Positions 32,078 through 42,068 of a stretch of 64,000 nt of DNA are shown here, in pieces (the first letter of the stretch is position 1; each line of letters begins with the position of its first letter). This DNA comes from Nitrososphaera sp. (GTDB lineage: Archaea; Thermoproteota; Nitrososphaeria; Nitrososphaerales; Nitrososphaeraceae): contig NZ_JACAEH010000004.1 of assembly GCF_013388945.1 (NCBI RefSeq), positions 124,001 to 188,000 of the forward strand, read 5' to 3'. The position numbers and the translations under genes were made by a program. Under the pieces are notes generated by a model, which saw nothing but the letters and a program-made list of their open reading frames with translations, was not told the origin of the DNA and made no database searches.

Positions 32078-33922
32078 TTACAGCTTAAATTCCAGATTGC
32101 CCACCGATCTTATGGCATACGTAAGAAGGCATGCGCTTACCAGAACCAGGAGAGACACTTTTACGTCATTTCGGATGCGCCTTGACTCCAGTATGCGAAC
32201 AATTCCAAATGCAGAAAGGATGTGTATAGGCATCATGTAAAAGATTCTCGCCTGGATGCCATAGTCTCCAAAAATGATGATAAGAGACGTCATGAATATG
32301 GCAGACATGACAAGCCTATCGAAGGTCTTCTTCCAGTTCATGCTCAATATTCCGATTAATGCTAGGGCTAGCAACACAAAGTTGGCATAGAATCCACCAA
32401 ACCATATTTGAAAGTTGTAGTAAAGACTCAACCACCTCAACCCAAAGTTTTCAAATGATATGGCGCTCGTTGCTCTCGATAGGTTCGTTTCAACGCCCGA
32501 GCTGGCGTTGAACACGCTGAGAAAGACTACGTCAAGAAGAAATGTGGGTAGAAGCAATAGCGCAACTACTATTGCCTTTTTTATTGTCGCCCTGTTCCGC
32601 TCGATGACCAGAGAGAGTCCCAAGAAGACGAGCACGGATACTGAAAGATATATCCAGGTATGCAGGTGCGCGAGCATCGATAGAAACGTCATTGCGACAA
32701 AGAGAAGATAGTAAAGTTTTCTTTCGCTGTTCCACGCCTTCAGGAGGAAGATGAAAGCGCCGTAATTGAAGATTACAGCCAACCAATTCGCAATAAATCC
32801 GGTGTACATGCCTATGACGACGTGATACGAGGCAACTGAGAAAAGCGCTGCGACAATTGCTGCTTTCTTGTTATTTGCAGTATGCCTTAGAAAAATGTAT
32901 GAAACCAGTGCGGTCATTGTTGTCAGGAGGATGGGAAAGAGTTGTATCAGGTGCTCGATCTGAATGTTTATCATTTTGTGTATTACGAAAAGCAACAAAA
33001 GCGTGAGAGGCCGGTCACCCCGCCCCACCGAGAGCTGGTCTCCGCTCAGACCCAGAAAAGACTTGTATATTACCTCTTGGGCACTATCTGATTGTTCAAG
33101 CGATTCTACCCAGTCAGAATAAAACGGAACATCAGTCGACCTAATCGATTGATCTGGATTGATTGAAGGCAGATATGGATAGAGAGGAACCAAGATCACG
33201 AATGCGGCGATGACACCAAACCATAAACGCTTGTAGCTGAAAACCTTGTCAGAAATATTTGAAGCATTGTAATCTTGAGTTTTTTTTGACCATAGCCTTC
33301 TGCTCGCATCCGTCAATGATGGGATAACGCCTATCTTGAGAAGGAAGGCGAACACTACCATCAGCAATACAGGGGGCGCCACAAAAGCAGTCACATAGAA
33401 AATCTGCCTTTCAAGTTCGACAATTTGCCATGACCAATCAGAAAAGTAGCTGGATGGAAAAGCAGGGTATACCATCAACCTAGCTAACGTATACACTTGT
33501 ACGACGGCTATGGTTAGGAAGAGGACTGCCAGATAGCTGTTGATTGAAAACTTGGGCTTGAAGGTGAACAGAAACGTGACGGCCAGAGGCAGAAGTGTCA
33601 GAGAAACTATGCTGACGGCCAGATCATTTGAGAGAAATGCTGCAGAGAAAGTGATGTAAAAACCAATTATTGGAAGCGAGATTTTCTTTGGACTTAACAT
33701 GAATATCGATGCCAGAGCGACGCCTTGGATCAGAAAGTTATCCATGCTTGCACTGCCAGTGAATGTATCAAAGAGGTGCCCATCCAGATACGTTACGCGG
33801 TTAATCGTAGGGTAGTAAACTATGCCGAGAACATTGAGCAGTCGTAGGATAGTAGTGAATGATAGAAGAGCCAACAATCCTTCAGAATAATACGAACGGC
33901 CAAGATTCGCATTAATTAGCAC
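32078..33922 (-). CDS. Polytopic membrane protein, GT-C glycosyltransferase-like, 614 aa
   Basis: There are about 13-15 transmembrane helices with two larger outer loops (around residues 180-200 and 270-320, PYLPSINPDQSIRSTDVPFYSDW). Helices rich in aromatic residues and HLHTW-type turns resemble GT-C transferases, which use dolichyl-phosphate sugars on the outer side of the membrane. No WWDYG motif is present, so it is not the oligosaccharyltransferase AglB. Acidic loop residues such as YSDW could be catalytic, but this is not established. It could alternatively be a polymerase (Wzy-like). Confidence 0.65.
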   Translation of the reverse strand: MLINANLGRSYYSEGLLALLSFTTILRLLNVLGIVYYPTINRVTYLDGHLFDTFTGSASMDNFLIQGVALASIFMLSPKKISLPIIGFYITFSAAFLSNDLAVSIVSLTLLPLAVTFLFTFKPKFSINSYLAVLFLTIAVVQVYTLARLMVYPAFPSSYFSDWSWQIVELERQIFYVTAFVAPPVLLMVVFAFLLKIGVIPSLTDASRRLWSKKTQDYNASNISDKVFSYKRLWFGVIAAFVILVPLYPYLPSINPDQSIRSTDVPFYSDWVESLEQSDSAQEVIYKSFLGLSGDQLSVGRGDRPLTLLLLFVIHKMINIQIEHLIQLFPILLTTMTALVSYIFLRHTANNKKAAIVAALFSVASYHVVIGMYTGFIANWLAVIFNYGAFIFLLKAWNSERKLYYLLFVAMTFLSMLAHLHTWIYLSVSVLVFLGLSLVIERNRATIKKAIVVALLLLPTFLLDVVFLSVFNASSGVETNLSRATSAISFENFGLRWLSLYYNFQIWFGGFYANFVLLALALIGILSMNWKKTFDRLVMSAIFMTSLIIIFGDYGIQARIFYMMPIHILSAFGIVRILESRRIRNDVKVSLLVLVSACLLTYAIRSVGNLEFKL

Positions 33923-33989
33923 TATTTTCAGACCGTAGTACCTACAAAAATACTTTTGACAAGTATCGAACCTTAAAAGACGGTCGTCA

Positions 33990-34724
33990 TCAAGAGGTGT
34001 TTTTCTTGCATACTACGTATATTATACTGGCCAGCTCTGGGAAGTCCGTGCCCAGCTTGTTGAGAGCCTTGAAATAGCGATCCCTTTGCTCATCATTTTC
34101 CCATAGCCCAGCGTTATACAGCCTGACCATCTGAGGTCCTGAGAGGGGTTTGAAGAATAATCCGCCTTGCCTAACTGGAACAAGACCAGCTTTCTTGACT
34201 GTTTTGATGAGACCATTCATATCAAAGACGATCTTATGCCCTATGGCTCTATCAGCATCATTAAGATCGGTGCAGTTGTTCAACAGGTTCATGTATTTTC
34301 CCAACCTCCTGTGAACCGAGTACGCGTTTGGAACGTGAATTATGATCTGGCCGTTTCCTTTCAACCATTTGCTGATCGTCGCAAGTTTCTTTACCGGTTC
34401 TTTGACGTGTTCCAAGACATTGATCATGAGGACTGTATCGAACTTCCTTGCAGGCTTGAAGTCTTCGATTGACGATTGAATGATGGTCGCGCCTTTAGCG
34501 TTTATTTTCGCTTTATTTAGCGCTACTGTTGATTCATCCACTCCTGTTACGTTCTTGAAATGTTTCAGTAGCTCCCGGGTAAGATAGCCGTCGCCGCATC
34601 CCACATCCAGAATTTCTTCTCCTCGACACATTTCTATTGCTGCTTGAATCTGAAAGAAGCCTAGGACGTCCTCGAATGGAGATTTTTCCCTTCTCCATAT
34701 CTCCCAATCAACATGTGACAACAT
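33990..34724 (-). CDS. Class I SAM-dependent methyltransferase
   Basis: The 244 residues have ILDVGCGDGYLTRELLKHF (motif I), VTGVDESTVALNKA, IQSSIEDF, TVLMINVLEHVKEP (motif IV/post) and IIIHVPNAYSVHRRLG. It belongs to the Methyltransf_11/23 group often found in glycan clusters. It likely methylates a sugar, but the exact substrate is unknown. It is followed by the 614-residue membrane protein and preceded by a small membrane protein on the same strand. Confidence 0.87.
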   Translation of the reverse strand: MLSHVDWEIWRREKSPFEDVLGFFQIQAAIEMCRGEEILDVGCGDGYLTRELLKHFKNVTGVDESTVALNKAKINAKGATIIQSSIEDFKPARKFDTVLMINVLEHVKEPVKKLATISKWLKGNGQIIIHVPNAYSVHRRLGKYMNLLNNCTDLNDADRAIGHKIVFDMNGLIKTVKKAGLVPVRQGGLFFKPLSGPQMVRLYNAGLWENDEQRDRYFKALNKLGTDFPELASIIYVVCKKNTS

Positions 34725-34771
34725 CTGTCAAGAAAATGGATTCTGATATAAGCATTGTTGTAAAAGCACTC

Positions 34772-34993
34772 TTATGAGCCTTTGATTATGTTAGGACGTA
34801 TGATAAGGATCGCAACCAGTGCGGCGAATCCTATCATCAAAAAAATATAGCTGTATTCTGCAAGCTGTTCTGTCGTAGAAAGATACTCGAAACGGACGAG
34901 TGCGAGGAGAGCAACGAATGGCGACAACAATGCAATCGCAATCCATGAATATCTGTGCTGGCAGAGTCTTGAGAGCAAATGAAGATTCATCAT
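34772..34993 (-). CDS. Small two-helix membrane protein, 73 aa
   Basis: Two hydrophobic helices, WIAIALLSPFVALLALV and YIFLMIGFAALVAILII, are separated by a short acidic loop (EYLSTTEQLAEY). No family was recognised. Same strand and close spacing to the GT4 gene upstream (17 nt) suggest co-expression; a helper of a membrane glycosyltransferase is possible. Confidence 0.55.
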   Translation of the reverse strand: MMNLHLLSRLCQHRYSWIAIALLSPFVALLALVRFEYLSTTEQLAEYSYIFLMIGFAALVAILIIRPNIIKGS

Positions 34994-35010
34994 ATAATTA
35001 GGAGCAGCTG

Positions 35011-36249
35011 CTATTTGTGTAAAACGATAGGATTATTCATTACAATATCCTGCCCTCGTAGTGCTGAATCAAATATATTCTGCCATTCGTATTTTGTTGC
35101 GAGTTTTCTAGCGTTTGCCGACATGATTTTGTATCGTTCGTTATCTGAGAGTATCTTTATCACGGTATCATACATTTCCTTCGGGCTCCACTCTATTGCG
35201 ATGCCGGCATTCTCATTTCTCACTTCGTAACTTATACCCATGCCAATAGTGCATATTATTGGCAAGCTTGCTCCTAACATTTCCATGGTGCTTGTGGTTG
35301 AGCCTAACACCTCCAATGCAGAATCCGCTTCCATGGTCTTGCGAAACTTTGTAGGAACGTATGCTGCGTAGCCTACGCTACATTCATTTACAATTTGTAG
35401 TGTTTCTTCGTGCGTCTTTTGACCATAAAACTTGACGTTATTTTCTACGCCTTTTTCTTTAGCCAACTGTTGCAGCGTAGGCAGATACTTGCCGGTGCCT
35501 ACAACTATGAACTCCAGATCAGGTATTACTTTGAGCAGGTCTGGCATGACCTCGATGAGTAATTGTATGCCTGCAGTTTCTGATGTGGCTTTAGCTGAAA
35601 CAATCTTGTGATTGTTTATCTTAGGCAGGGCATGGTTTTGGTTCAAGTATACTCCGTGAGGAACCATTACGATGGCTCTTTCCTTTATGTTCCCGTACTT
35701 TGCTAGAACGCCGTTTCGATGGTTTTCCCATCTATACCAAACATAATCTGCGGAAGTAAGGCAGCTTTTTACAACACGCGCGTAAAGCGCATTAAATAAA
35801 TTATTGTTGGAACGTAAGGGTGTTACATCGTTATAGTTTGCGTACACTGCTTTTTTGACCATGCCCATGTTTCTTAGTAGAGAGACAGAATAAGCACATA
35901 CAGGGTCCGCTCCTATGCCCACATCAAACTTCTTTCGACCAAATTGCGTCACTTGAGCAATTTTGAGTAGCGCTTTAATTTGATTTGTTATCTCCAAAAT
36001 AATGTCTGTAGCTTTATCACCATACCAGAATTCATCGTGTTCCCGTTTGATGTCAACTTTCTTCTCATACTCAAGGTTACCATTCGAATACAATGCGATC
36101 TCGAAGAATTGCTTTCTGGCAAAACCCAGAGGAAACCTGGCGGCAACGTATTTCTCCATTTCTTCTTTCAGATACCGATCCAAAGCTACGGGTGGACCGA
36201 AGTTATCCCCTCTATGGTAGAAAAAGATGCAGCTCTTGGGGTATTCCAA
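35011..36249 (-). CDS. GT4-family glycosyltransferase (1)
   Basis: The 412 residues have a GT-B fold. The C-terminal donor domain shows IEVMPDLLKVIPDLEFIVVGTGKYLPTL, VKFYGQKTHEETL and STTSTMEMLGASLPIICT, the position of the GT4 E-x7-E region in degenerate form (no second Glu is clear). The N-terminal half includes NFGPPVALDRYL and VPHGVYLNQN. It should add a sugar from a nucleotide donor on the cytoplasmic side. The divergent gene at 36372 starts 122 bp away. Confidence 0.8.
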   Translation of the reverse strand: MEYPKSCIFFYHRGDNFGPPVALDRYLKEEMEKYVAARFPLGFARKQFFEIALYSNGNLEYEKKVDIKREHDEFWYGDKATDIILEITNQIKALLKIAQVTQFGRKKFDVGIGADPVCAYSVSLLRNMGMVKKAVYANYNDVTPLRSNNNLFNALYARVVKSCLTSADYVWYRWENHRNGVLAKYGNIKERAIVMVPHGVYLNQNHALPKINNHKIVSAKATSETAGIQLLIEVMPDLLKVIPDLEFIVVGTGKYLPTLQQLAKEKGVENNVKFYGQKTHEETLQIVNECSVGYAAYVPTKFRKTMEADSALEVLGSTTSTMEMLGASLPIICTIGMGISYEVRNENAGIAIEWSPKEMYDTVIKILSDNERYKIMSANARKLATKYEWQNIFDSALRGQDIVMNNPIVLHK

Positions 36250-36371
36250 ACATGTTCAAACCGCTAATACTCTTATTTCTAGATTTAGAGCTTTTTCATG
36301 AATCGCACGGTATTACTCTCAAGAATACCAGCAAAACCTAAATCCCTATCGATTCATTCACATGTAAAAGT

Positions 36372-39254
36372 GTGCCTTCTAGACTTTTGATGCCATTCAA
36401 TACTATGGATCCAAACGTTGTCAGGCTGTTGTCCAAGCTGTTTCCATATGCTGTAATAATTACTTTGGCAGCGATACCGTTTGCTCTCTCTAACGAAGGT
36501 ATCATAGATTCTGTGGACGCGGCATTTCCGCTTCATCCGATTGAGACTCTGTTTTCAAAACAATGGACATGGGATACCACCCTGGGTTTCGGTGGGAACG
36601 CTTCTTTATCGAATCCCAACACCATCCCCTATCATCTTATTCTGGCTTTCCTTAGCTTATTTTTTCCTGTTGAATTGTTAAGCAAAGTTTGGTACATAGC
36701 AATTTTTGCACTGGGTGGTTGCTCCATGTACTGGTTTACGACCAGTTTTCTAAAGTCGGATTACAAGCAGATTGGTGGATTCATGGCGGCCATTTTCTTC
36801 ATGTTCAACCCGGTGCAAGTGCAGGCATTGGTTCACGGAATAAGCAATTTTCACTACACTTGGTATGCGCTGCCGCTCGTATTGGCCCTTTTCATCAAAG
36901 TATTCAATGTTGAGAGGCAGCGATTCCTTCTATATGCCATTATTTTTTCGCTGGCTTATACTATTCTGCAGACTACAACGGACATCCAAAACAGGCTGAT
37001 TATTATGATGCCGTACATTTTGTTCTTTGTATACGAACTTGCTAGAAACAAGGCAAGAAAGGAGGTTGCGGCTAGATTCCTTGCTTGCCTCGGGATTCTC
37101 TTTTTCTTCAATCTCTTTTGGATTATGCCCAGCATAGTTTCCCTCGGCGAAGTTTATGAAATTCAATCATCAGAACAAAAGACTTATCGCTCACTTGAGG
37201 GCGGAGGAGAAACTTTTCTAAATATCATACGACTTTCTGTAGCGCCTTCATTTGACTTGTATAAGGAGATCTGGCTTATTGAGGTAGGGATTGTAATATT
37301 TATCGCCGCTATGATAGGTTTGCTGCATTCCATAAGGATGCCTGAGATGAGATCTGTTGCAACATACTTGGGGATCTCTCTCTTTTTCTTTGCAATTCTT
37401 ACCAGAGGAGAAGAAAGCCCGTTTGGAGGAATCTACAGCGCTATCTTTAACGCGCCTTTTGGCGACGTGTTATTAACGAATGCTCCAGCAAAGTACATCT
37501 ATCTCCTGCTTGTCCCAATGTCTTTCTTTGTTGGAATCTTCGTATCATTCTTTGGCTCAAATATTGCAAAGCTTGTCAGAGGGCACAGAATAAGGCTCAT
37601 AATACATTCTAGTGCCTACATCGGCGTTTTCTTATTGATAGTTTCTGTGGCAACCCCAATGTTTACCCACCCTAACCTTGGCAATTTCGTTGTCTTTGAC
37701 TATATGGGCTCGGTAAAGGTCCCAGAATATTACTCAGAAGCTTATGATTGGCTTAAAAGCGACAAAAGCTCGTTCAGGGTGCTTGCAGTACCTTCTCCGG
37801 CTTGGCGCGGCTATTCGCATTATACATGGTCCCCCTACGATATGGCCGAGATCATTCCAACGGCTCTGGGACGACCAATAGTCATGGATCTCCCGGGTGT
37901 TGGAGAGTTCAGCACTATAGGCCAGTTACCCTTAACACGAACCATTGCTAACAACCTCGACATAGAACAAACTGAAGGGATACTAAATACGATGTCAAAG
38001 ACAAACATAAAATACGTGCTTGTAAGGAACGATCTGGCCGCGGGTGCTATGGGTCACCTGCATGTGAATAACTTTCCTGTCCTGAATCAAGAACGCACTG
38101 ATTTTGGTGCCTTGTCATTTTACAAGGTTCCACAGGGGGGCCGCGTTTATTTTCCCGACAGGATGGTGATACTGATCGGAAATACCAATCACATGTTATA
38201 CGCTAATGCTTTTCCATTTTTTGAAAAGGCTTCATACTATCTTGTGGGCACTGGCGATGTTGACCGTATTCCTTATTCAGTCGTAGAAAATGCGGATGCT
38301 ATCATTTATGGTTCATCAGGCAACAGGCTGGCGATGCTGGATAACAACACCCTTTCAGTTACCATTACCGCTTCCAGCAAGGGCGGCGACATACCCTACA
38401 ATATTTATGATATCACGAAAGGTGCGATAGTGATTTCAACGGGAACGGGAAGATACCTAGAGCCGTATCAGAGCATCACAAACACCTTCACACTGGATTA
38501 CCTTAACTCCGTTGGCCAAGTTCAGATTGACGAAGGGGACGAGATTGTCATAACAGGTATTGGCAGCGGATATGCAACCAATACCCTTACCATGGGACCT
38601 TCGCAGGATGGCGACGGTATACTGCCATCCTACATACAAGGAAGGATACAGGATGCGGCATTGAAATTTGGAATGATTATCCCGGGCAATTCCGCAAAAA
38701 TCGATATTCCAGTTGCCGGTTACTTTGAAGTTGCAGGTACCGACGACGATGGCTCCTTGCTGGGCTTATCCATCAGGTCTGATAACACACTGGAAATAAG
38801 CAGAGATGGATCACCCCGGATTTTCCTCAACAGAGGAACGTATGTTATTAACAATGTTAGCGGATCAATTCCTCCTTTCTTTATCAGAACAAGTCCACAA
38901 TTAGGACAGAATGGTTGGGCAGGAATCCAAGAAAATAGTAAGTTATCTTTCGTTGAAAATTCTCCCACCTCCATATCAATATACAATCCCTCCAAGGAAC
39001 CATACATCGCTGTACTTACAGATGGCAACTCGGCATTATGGAAGACGGACAGTAATGCTATTCGATTTGTTGCTGACGGTTATGCAAACGGTTTCATAAT
39101 TCCGGAGGGAAACACTATCAATATCTATTTTGAGCCGCAAACATACTTTACTGTCGGTTCAATCATATCGATTCTGGCGGTATTGGTATCCGTGGCATGG
39201 TTGACACGCGTGATCTTGAGGTTGAAAGTACTTCAAAGGCATGTCAGCCATTAA
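36372..39254 (+). CDS. Large GT-C-like membrane protein with outer beta domain, 960 aa
   Basis: The first ~430 residues contain about 12 transmembrane helices with an early outer loop bearing acidic residues (IIDSVDAAFPLHP). The following ~500 residues are an extracytoplasmic domain with mixed strands (VLAVPSPAWRGYSHYTWSPYDMAE) and a beta-sandwich part. A last helix (IISILAVLVSVAWLTRVIL) ends in a basic tail. The layout recalls AftD/YfhO-type GT-C glycosyltransferases, but homology is not certain. It starts at GTG. Its stop overlaps the convergent radical SAM gene by 11 nt. It probably transfers a lipid-linked sugar to the glycan on the outer face. Confidence 0.68.
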   Translation: MPSRLLMPFNTMDPNVVRLLSKLFPYAVIITLAAIPFALSNEGIIDSVDAAFPLHPIETLFSKQWTWDTTLGFGGNASLSNPNTIPYHLILAFLSLFFPVELLSKVWYIAIFALGGCSMYWFTTSFLKSDYKQIGGFMAAIFFMFNPVQVQALVHGISNFHYTWYALPLVLALFIKVFNVERQRFLLYAIIFSLAYTILQTTTDIQNRLIIMMPYILFFVYELARNKARKEVAARFLACLGILFFFNLFWIMPSIVSLGEVYEIQSSEQKTYRSLEGGGETFLNIIRLSVAPSFDLYKEIWLIEVGIVIFIAAMIGLLHSIRMPEMRSVATYLGISLFFFAILTRGEESPFGGIYSAIFNAPFGDVLLTNAPAKYIYLLLVPMSFFVGIFVSFFGSNIAKLVRGHRIRLIIHSSAYIGVFLLIVSVATPMFTHPNLGNFVVFDYMGSVKVPEYYSEAYDWLKSDKSSFRVLAVPSPAWRGYSHYTWSPYDMAEIIPTALGRPIVMDLPGVGEFSTIGQLPLTRTIANNLDIEQTEGILNTMSKTNIKYVLVRNDLAAGAMGHLHVNNFPVLNQERTDFGALSFYKVPQGGRVYFPDRMVILIGNTNHMLYANAFPFFEKASYYLVGTGDVDRIPYSVVENADAIIYGSSGNRLAMLDNNTLSVTITASSKGGDIPYNIYDITKGAIVISTGTGRYLEPYQSITNTFTLDYLNSVGQVQIDEGDEIVITGIGSGYATNTLTMGPSQDGDGILPSYIQGRIQDAALKFGMIIPGNSAKIDIPVAGYFEVAGTDDDGSLLGLSIRSDNTLEISRDGSPRIFLNRGTYVINNVSGSIPPFFIRTSPQLGQNGWAGIQENSKLSFVENSPTSISIYNPSKEPYIAVLTDGNSALWKTDSNAIRFVADGYANGFIIPEGNTINIYFEPQTYFTVGSIISILAVLVSVAWLTRVILRLKVLQRHVSH

Positions 39255-40752
39255 GAACATACTTGCCTTTCATTACGGCCTTGATTCCTGTGATGCTTCC
39301 TTTCAGTCCTCTGCGGCGGATCTGGAGCATCATGTTCTTGGGGTTCTTCATAGTCGTTTTGACCATGTGCTTGAACCAAGTGTCAACCGCGTACTGACGC
39401 AGCTCCTCGATTTCTTTAGATGAAAGGTTGGGATAGTTCAGCACCGCAGTTCTTTCGCCATCATACTGGGTCCAGTCGTACGTCCTTAACCATCCCTTGG
39501 CTTTTGCTTCCTCAAAGAACGGAGTTCCCGGGAATGGAGTTGCGATGGAGAATTGAGCGTTATCAACACCCAGATGCAACGCATAATCTACCATGTTATA
39601 GACCCCTTCCCTTGTATCGCTGGGCAGTCCAACTACAAAGCTGGCATGAGTCTTTATTCCCAGATTCTTGCATTTCTGTACGAAGGTGGTCACTTTGTCG
39701 GTGGTCACTGTGCCTTTATGAACAGCCTTGAGGGCCTGGGGCGTCACAGAGTCGACGCCAAACTTGATTCCGCAAAAGCCGGCATCGGCCATCATTTTCA
39801 GCGCATCTTCTGCAATAGTAATGTCGCCCATGCACGACCACGGCAGGTCCACTTTTCTATCTATGATTTCCTGGCAGACGGCCTGCACGTGCTTCTTGTT
39901 GATAACCATGGTATCGTCATCAAAGTATACCTGCCTTGCGCCGTACTTGTCCTTTACAAGGATCATTTCGTCCACGATTTCCTTTGGAGACCTGCGCCTG
40001 TACATTGAAGACGCAAACATGGTCTGGATTGGAACGCAGAATGTGCATCCAACGGGGCAGCCTCGCGAAGAGAGCATCTGAATGCAAGGAGTGTCCGCAA
40101 AGACCGCGTCTTCGTACCGCTGGGCAGGAAGATCTTCCCTGTCCGGGAAAGGCAATTGATCAAGCGGGTCTATCAGCATGCGCCGCTGGTTTACCTTCAC
40201 AGAATCGCCATGCCTGAAAGCCAAGCCGTGTATCTCTTCAAAACCTGATGGAAACTTGGAGTAGCTATTTACCAGCTCTCTCAGCGTCAGCTCATATTCT
40301 CCGACTAGGCCAAAGTCGATGAATTTGTATTCATTCATTGTATCCTCCGGAATACCGGTAATATGCGGACCGGATACCGCCAACTTGAAGCCAACCTCCT
40401 TTTTCAGTTCTCCTAGAATTGGCAGCATAAGGGGGAATGCCACGGTTGGCACTTCAACAAGAAGTATGTCTGGAGAATAGGATTTCACGTAGGAACGAAA
40501 GTCATTTACATCTAGGTCAAGGACACAAGGATCCCAGGCTTTTACAGTCCAGTCCGTGTCTCTTTTCAACAAGGCAGTAGAATACCCTATGTTGAAAGGG
40601 TATTCCATGTATTTCCACTCTGCAGCTCCCGGATCGCCTTTCCTTATCTTGTAGGTGGCGCTCCAGCGCTGGCTACCAGCCCCATTGTAATGGCGCTCAG
40701 GATCTTTTATATAGGCTGGAATATTGCTGAGCAGAATCTTCATGGAGTCCAT
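39244..40752 (-). CDS. Radical SAM protein with N-terminal B12-binding-like domain (1)
   Basis: The 502 residues begin with a Rossmann-like B12-binding region (DILLVEVPTVAFP, KLAVSGPHITGIPED, FGLVGEYELTLREL). The radical SAM barrel follows, with the standard cluster motif SSRGCPVGCTFCVP (C-x3-C-x2-C), then YFDDDTMVINK and FGVDSVTPQALKAV. Enzymes of this class methylate unactivated carbons or rearrange rings using S-adenosylmethionine and cobalamin. In this locus a C-methylated or otherwise modified sugar or lipid carrier is plausible. No DxHxxG B12 lower-ligand motif is visible, so base-off binding without His is likely. Confidence 0.85.
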   Translation of the reverse strand: MDSMKILLSNIPAYIKDPERHYNGAGSQRWSATYKIRKGDPGAAEWKYMEYPFNIGYSTALLKRDTDWTVKAWDPCVLDLDVNDFRSYVKSYSPDILLVEVPTVAFPLMLPILGELKKEVGFKLAVSGPHITGIPEDTMNEYKFIDFGLVGEYELTLRELVNSYSKFPSGFEEIHGLAFRHGDSVKVNQRRMLIDPLDQLPFPDREDLPAQRYEDAVFADTPCIQMLSSRGCPVGCTFCVPIQTMFASSMYRRRSPKEIVDEMILVKDKYGARQVYFDDDTMVINKKHVQAVCQEIIDRKVDLPWSCMGDITIAEDALKMMADAGFCGIKFGVDSVTPQALKAVHKGTVTTDKVTTFVQKCKNLGIKTHASFVVGLPSDTREGVYNMVDYALHLGVDNAQFSIATPFPGTPFFEEAKAKGWLRTYDWTQYDGERTAVLNYPNLSSKEIEELRQYAVDTWFKHMVKTTMKNPKNMMLQIRRRGLKGSITGIKAVMKGKYVLNG

Positions 40753-40810
40753 TCGGTGATGACAGGCTATTATTCTTTATGTCACAGTCTGGGTTATTCA
40801 GCCTAGAATA

Positions 40811-41965
40811 TCATGTGTTTGTATAAACGTCGACCAGTCGCTTTGCTATATTTTGCCACAGCAGATCTTTCTCGGCTATCTCCCTGCCCCTCATGCCCAT
40901 CTTCGCACTTTCTGCTTCACTCTGTAATAGCTTTATAACGGAATCGGCCATTCCCTCAACGTCGTCAACGGCACATGCGATGCCGCATTTGTCTTTCTCA
41001 ATTATCCTTTTGACTTCTCCCACCGCGTTTGAGACGACGGGGCGTCCTGCGCACAGATAATCGCCGAACCTTATTGGAAACCGGGCCTTCTCGATGTTAG
41101 AGTCTCTCATAGGCAGTAAGAAAATGTCGGCAGCACACAGGTACAGGTTGAACTTGTCTAACGGAACCTCTCCGGGGAGTATCACGCTGCTACCTAGCTC
41201 GTCAATCTTTTTCCTGAGAGAATCGTCAAGAACTATTCGCGAAAGCAGGATCAGTTTAGTTGCAGGATTGGACCGCAAAACTTTCTTGAACGCTTCTAGG
41301 AGAGAATCCATCGTATCGGCATAGGTGTGCCCCATGCTCAGCAGGAAAGGCCCCCGGCCCAGATTCAAAGCTTTTCTGCATTCATGTTTATCCAGCGGTA
41401 CAATTTCTGTTGAATTACACCCATTGGGTATGCGGACAATTCGCTTGGGGTCCACGCCTATGCTCTCTGCCTTGTTGTGAAGAAATTCGCTTGAGACGGT
41501 AACCATGTCGGCGTGCTTGGGCACATACAGCTCTGAGAAGCTCAGTATGTTGCGGACAGGGAACCGGTGGTAAAGTGCAAAGCCCTCGTGCCAGGCATCA
41601 TCCCAATCCACTATGAGCCGTTTTCCTCTGAGATACTTGGCTAGCAGTGCAGGAAACCCTATCTGGGGTTGCGCGACGGTGAAAGCATGCACTATGTCAT
41701 AATTGAAAGTCAGCGTCTGCCAGATGGATAGAAGTAATCTGATTTCCTGTCCGCTCATGTACTTGCCGTACTTGAATCGTGGGAGAGTGATGATTTCAAA
41801 ATTCTTGGCAATTTGCTTTTTCTTTATGCTTGTGTCGAGGTCTTCATCCGATGCGCAGACCATTGTGATGTCTAGTCCCAGTTCCGACGCGTGCTTTGCC
41901 AGATAGAATACGCGCCAGTAGGTGCCGTAACCTACAGGGTTATGATTAAGGAGCAGCACGCGCAA
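40811..41965 (-). CDS. GT4-family glycosyltransferase (2)
   Basis: The 384 residues form a GT-B enzyme: LLLNHNPVGYGTYWRVFYLA, DIVHAFTVAQPQIG, VRIPNGCNSTEIVPLD, then the donor domain LSMGHTYADTMDSLLEAFKKVL, and IRFGDYLCAGRPVVSN close to the GT4 nucleotide-sugar site. It likely transfers a sugar to the lipid-linked intermediate in the cytoplasm. It shares a divergent promoter region (103 bp) with the dehydrogenase gene at 42069. Confidence 0.87.
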   Translation of the reverse strand: MRVLLLNHNPVGYGTYWRVFYLAKHASELGLDITMVCASDEDLDTSIKKKQIAKNFEIITLPRFKYGKYMSGQEIRLLLSIWQTLTFNYDIVHAFTVAQPQIGFPALLAKYLRGKRLIVDWDDAWHEGFALYHRFPVRNILSFSELYVPKHADMVTVSSEFLHNKAESIGVDPKRIVRIPNGCNSTEIVPLDKHECRKALNLGRGPFLLSMGHTYADTMDSLLEAFKKVLRSNPATKLILLSRIVLDDSLRKKIDELGSSVILPGEVPLDKFNLYLCAADIFLLPMRDSNIEKARFPIRFGDYLCAGRPVVSNAVGEVKRIIEKDKCGIACAVDDVEGMADSVIKLLQSEAESAKMGMRGREIAEKDLLWQNIAKRLVDVYTNT

Positions 41966-42068
41966 AGCGTTGTCCTAAACCCGGCTAGGCTATAAAAGGT
42001 TGCACTATTTTTCACCTCGCGTGTCGTGTAATTACGTTTTTATCGGGATAGACTGATATCACTAGTTC

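Noticed and set aside
32078-33922. 614-aa membrane protein as the oligosaccharyltransferase AglB
   Set aside because: No WWDYG motif or large C-terminal globular domain is present.
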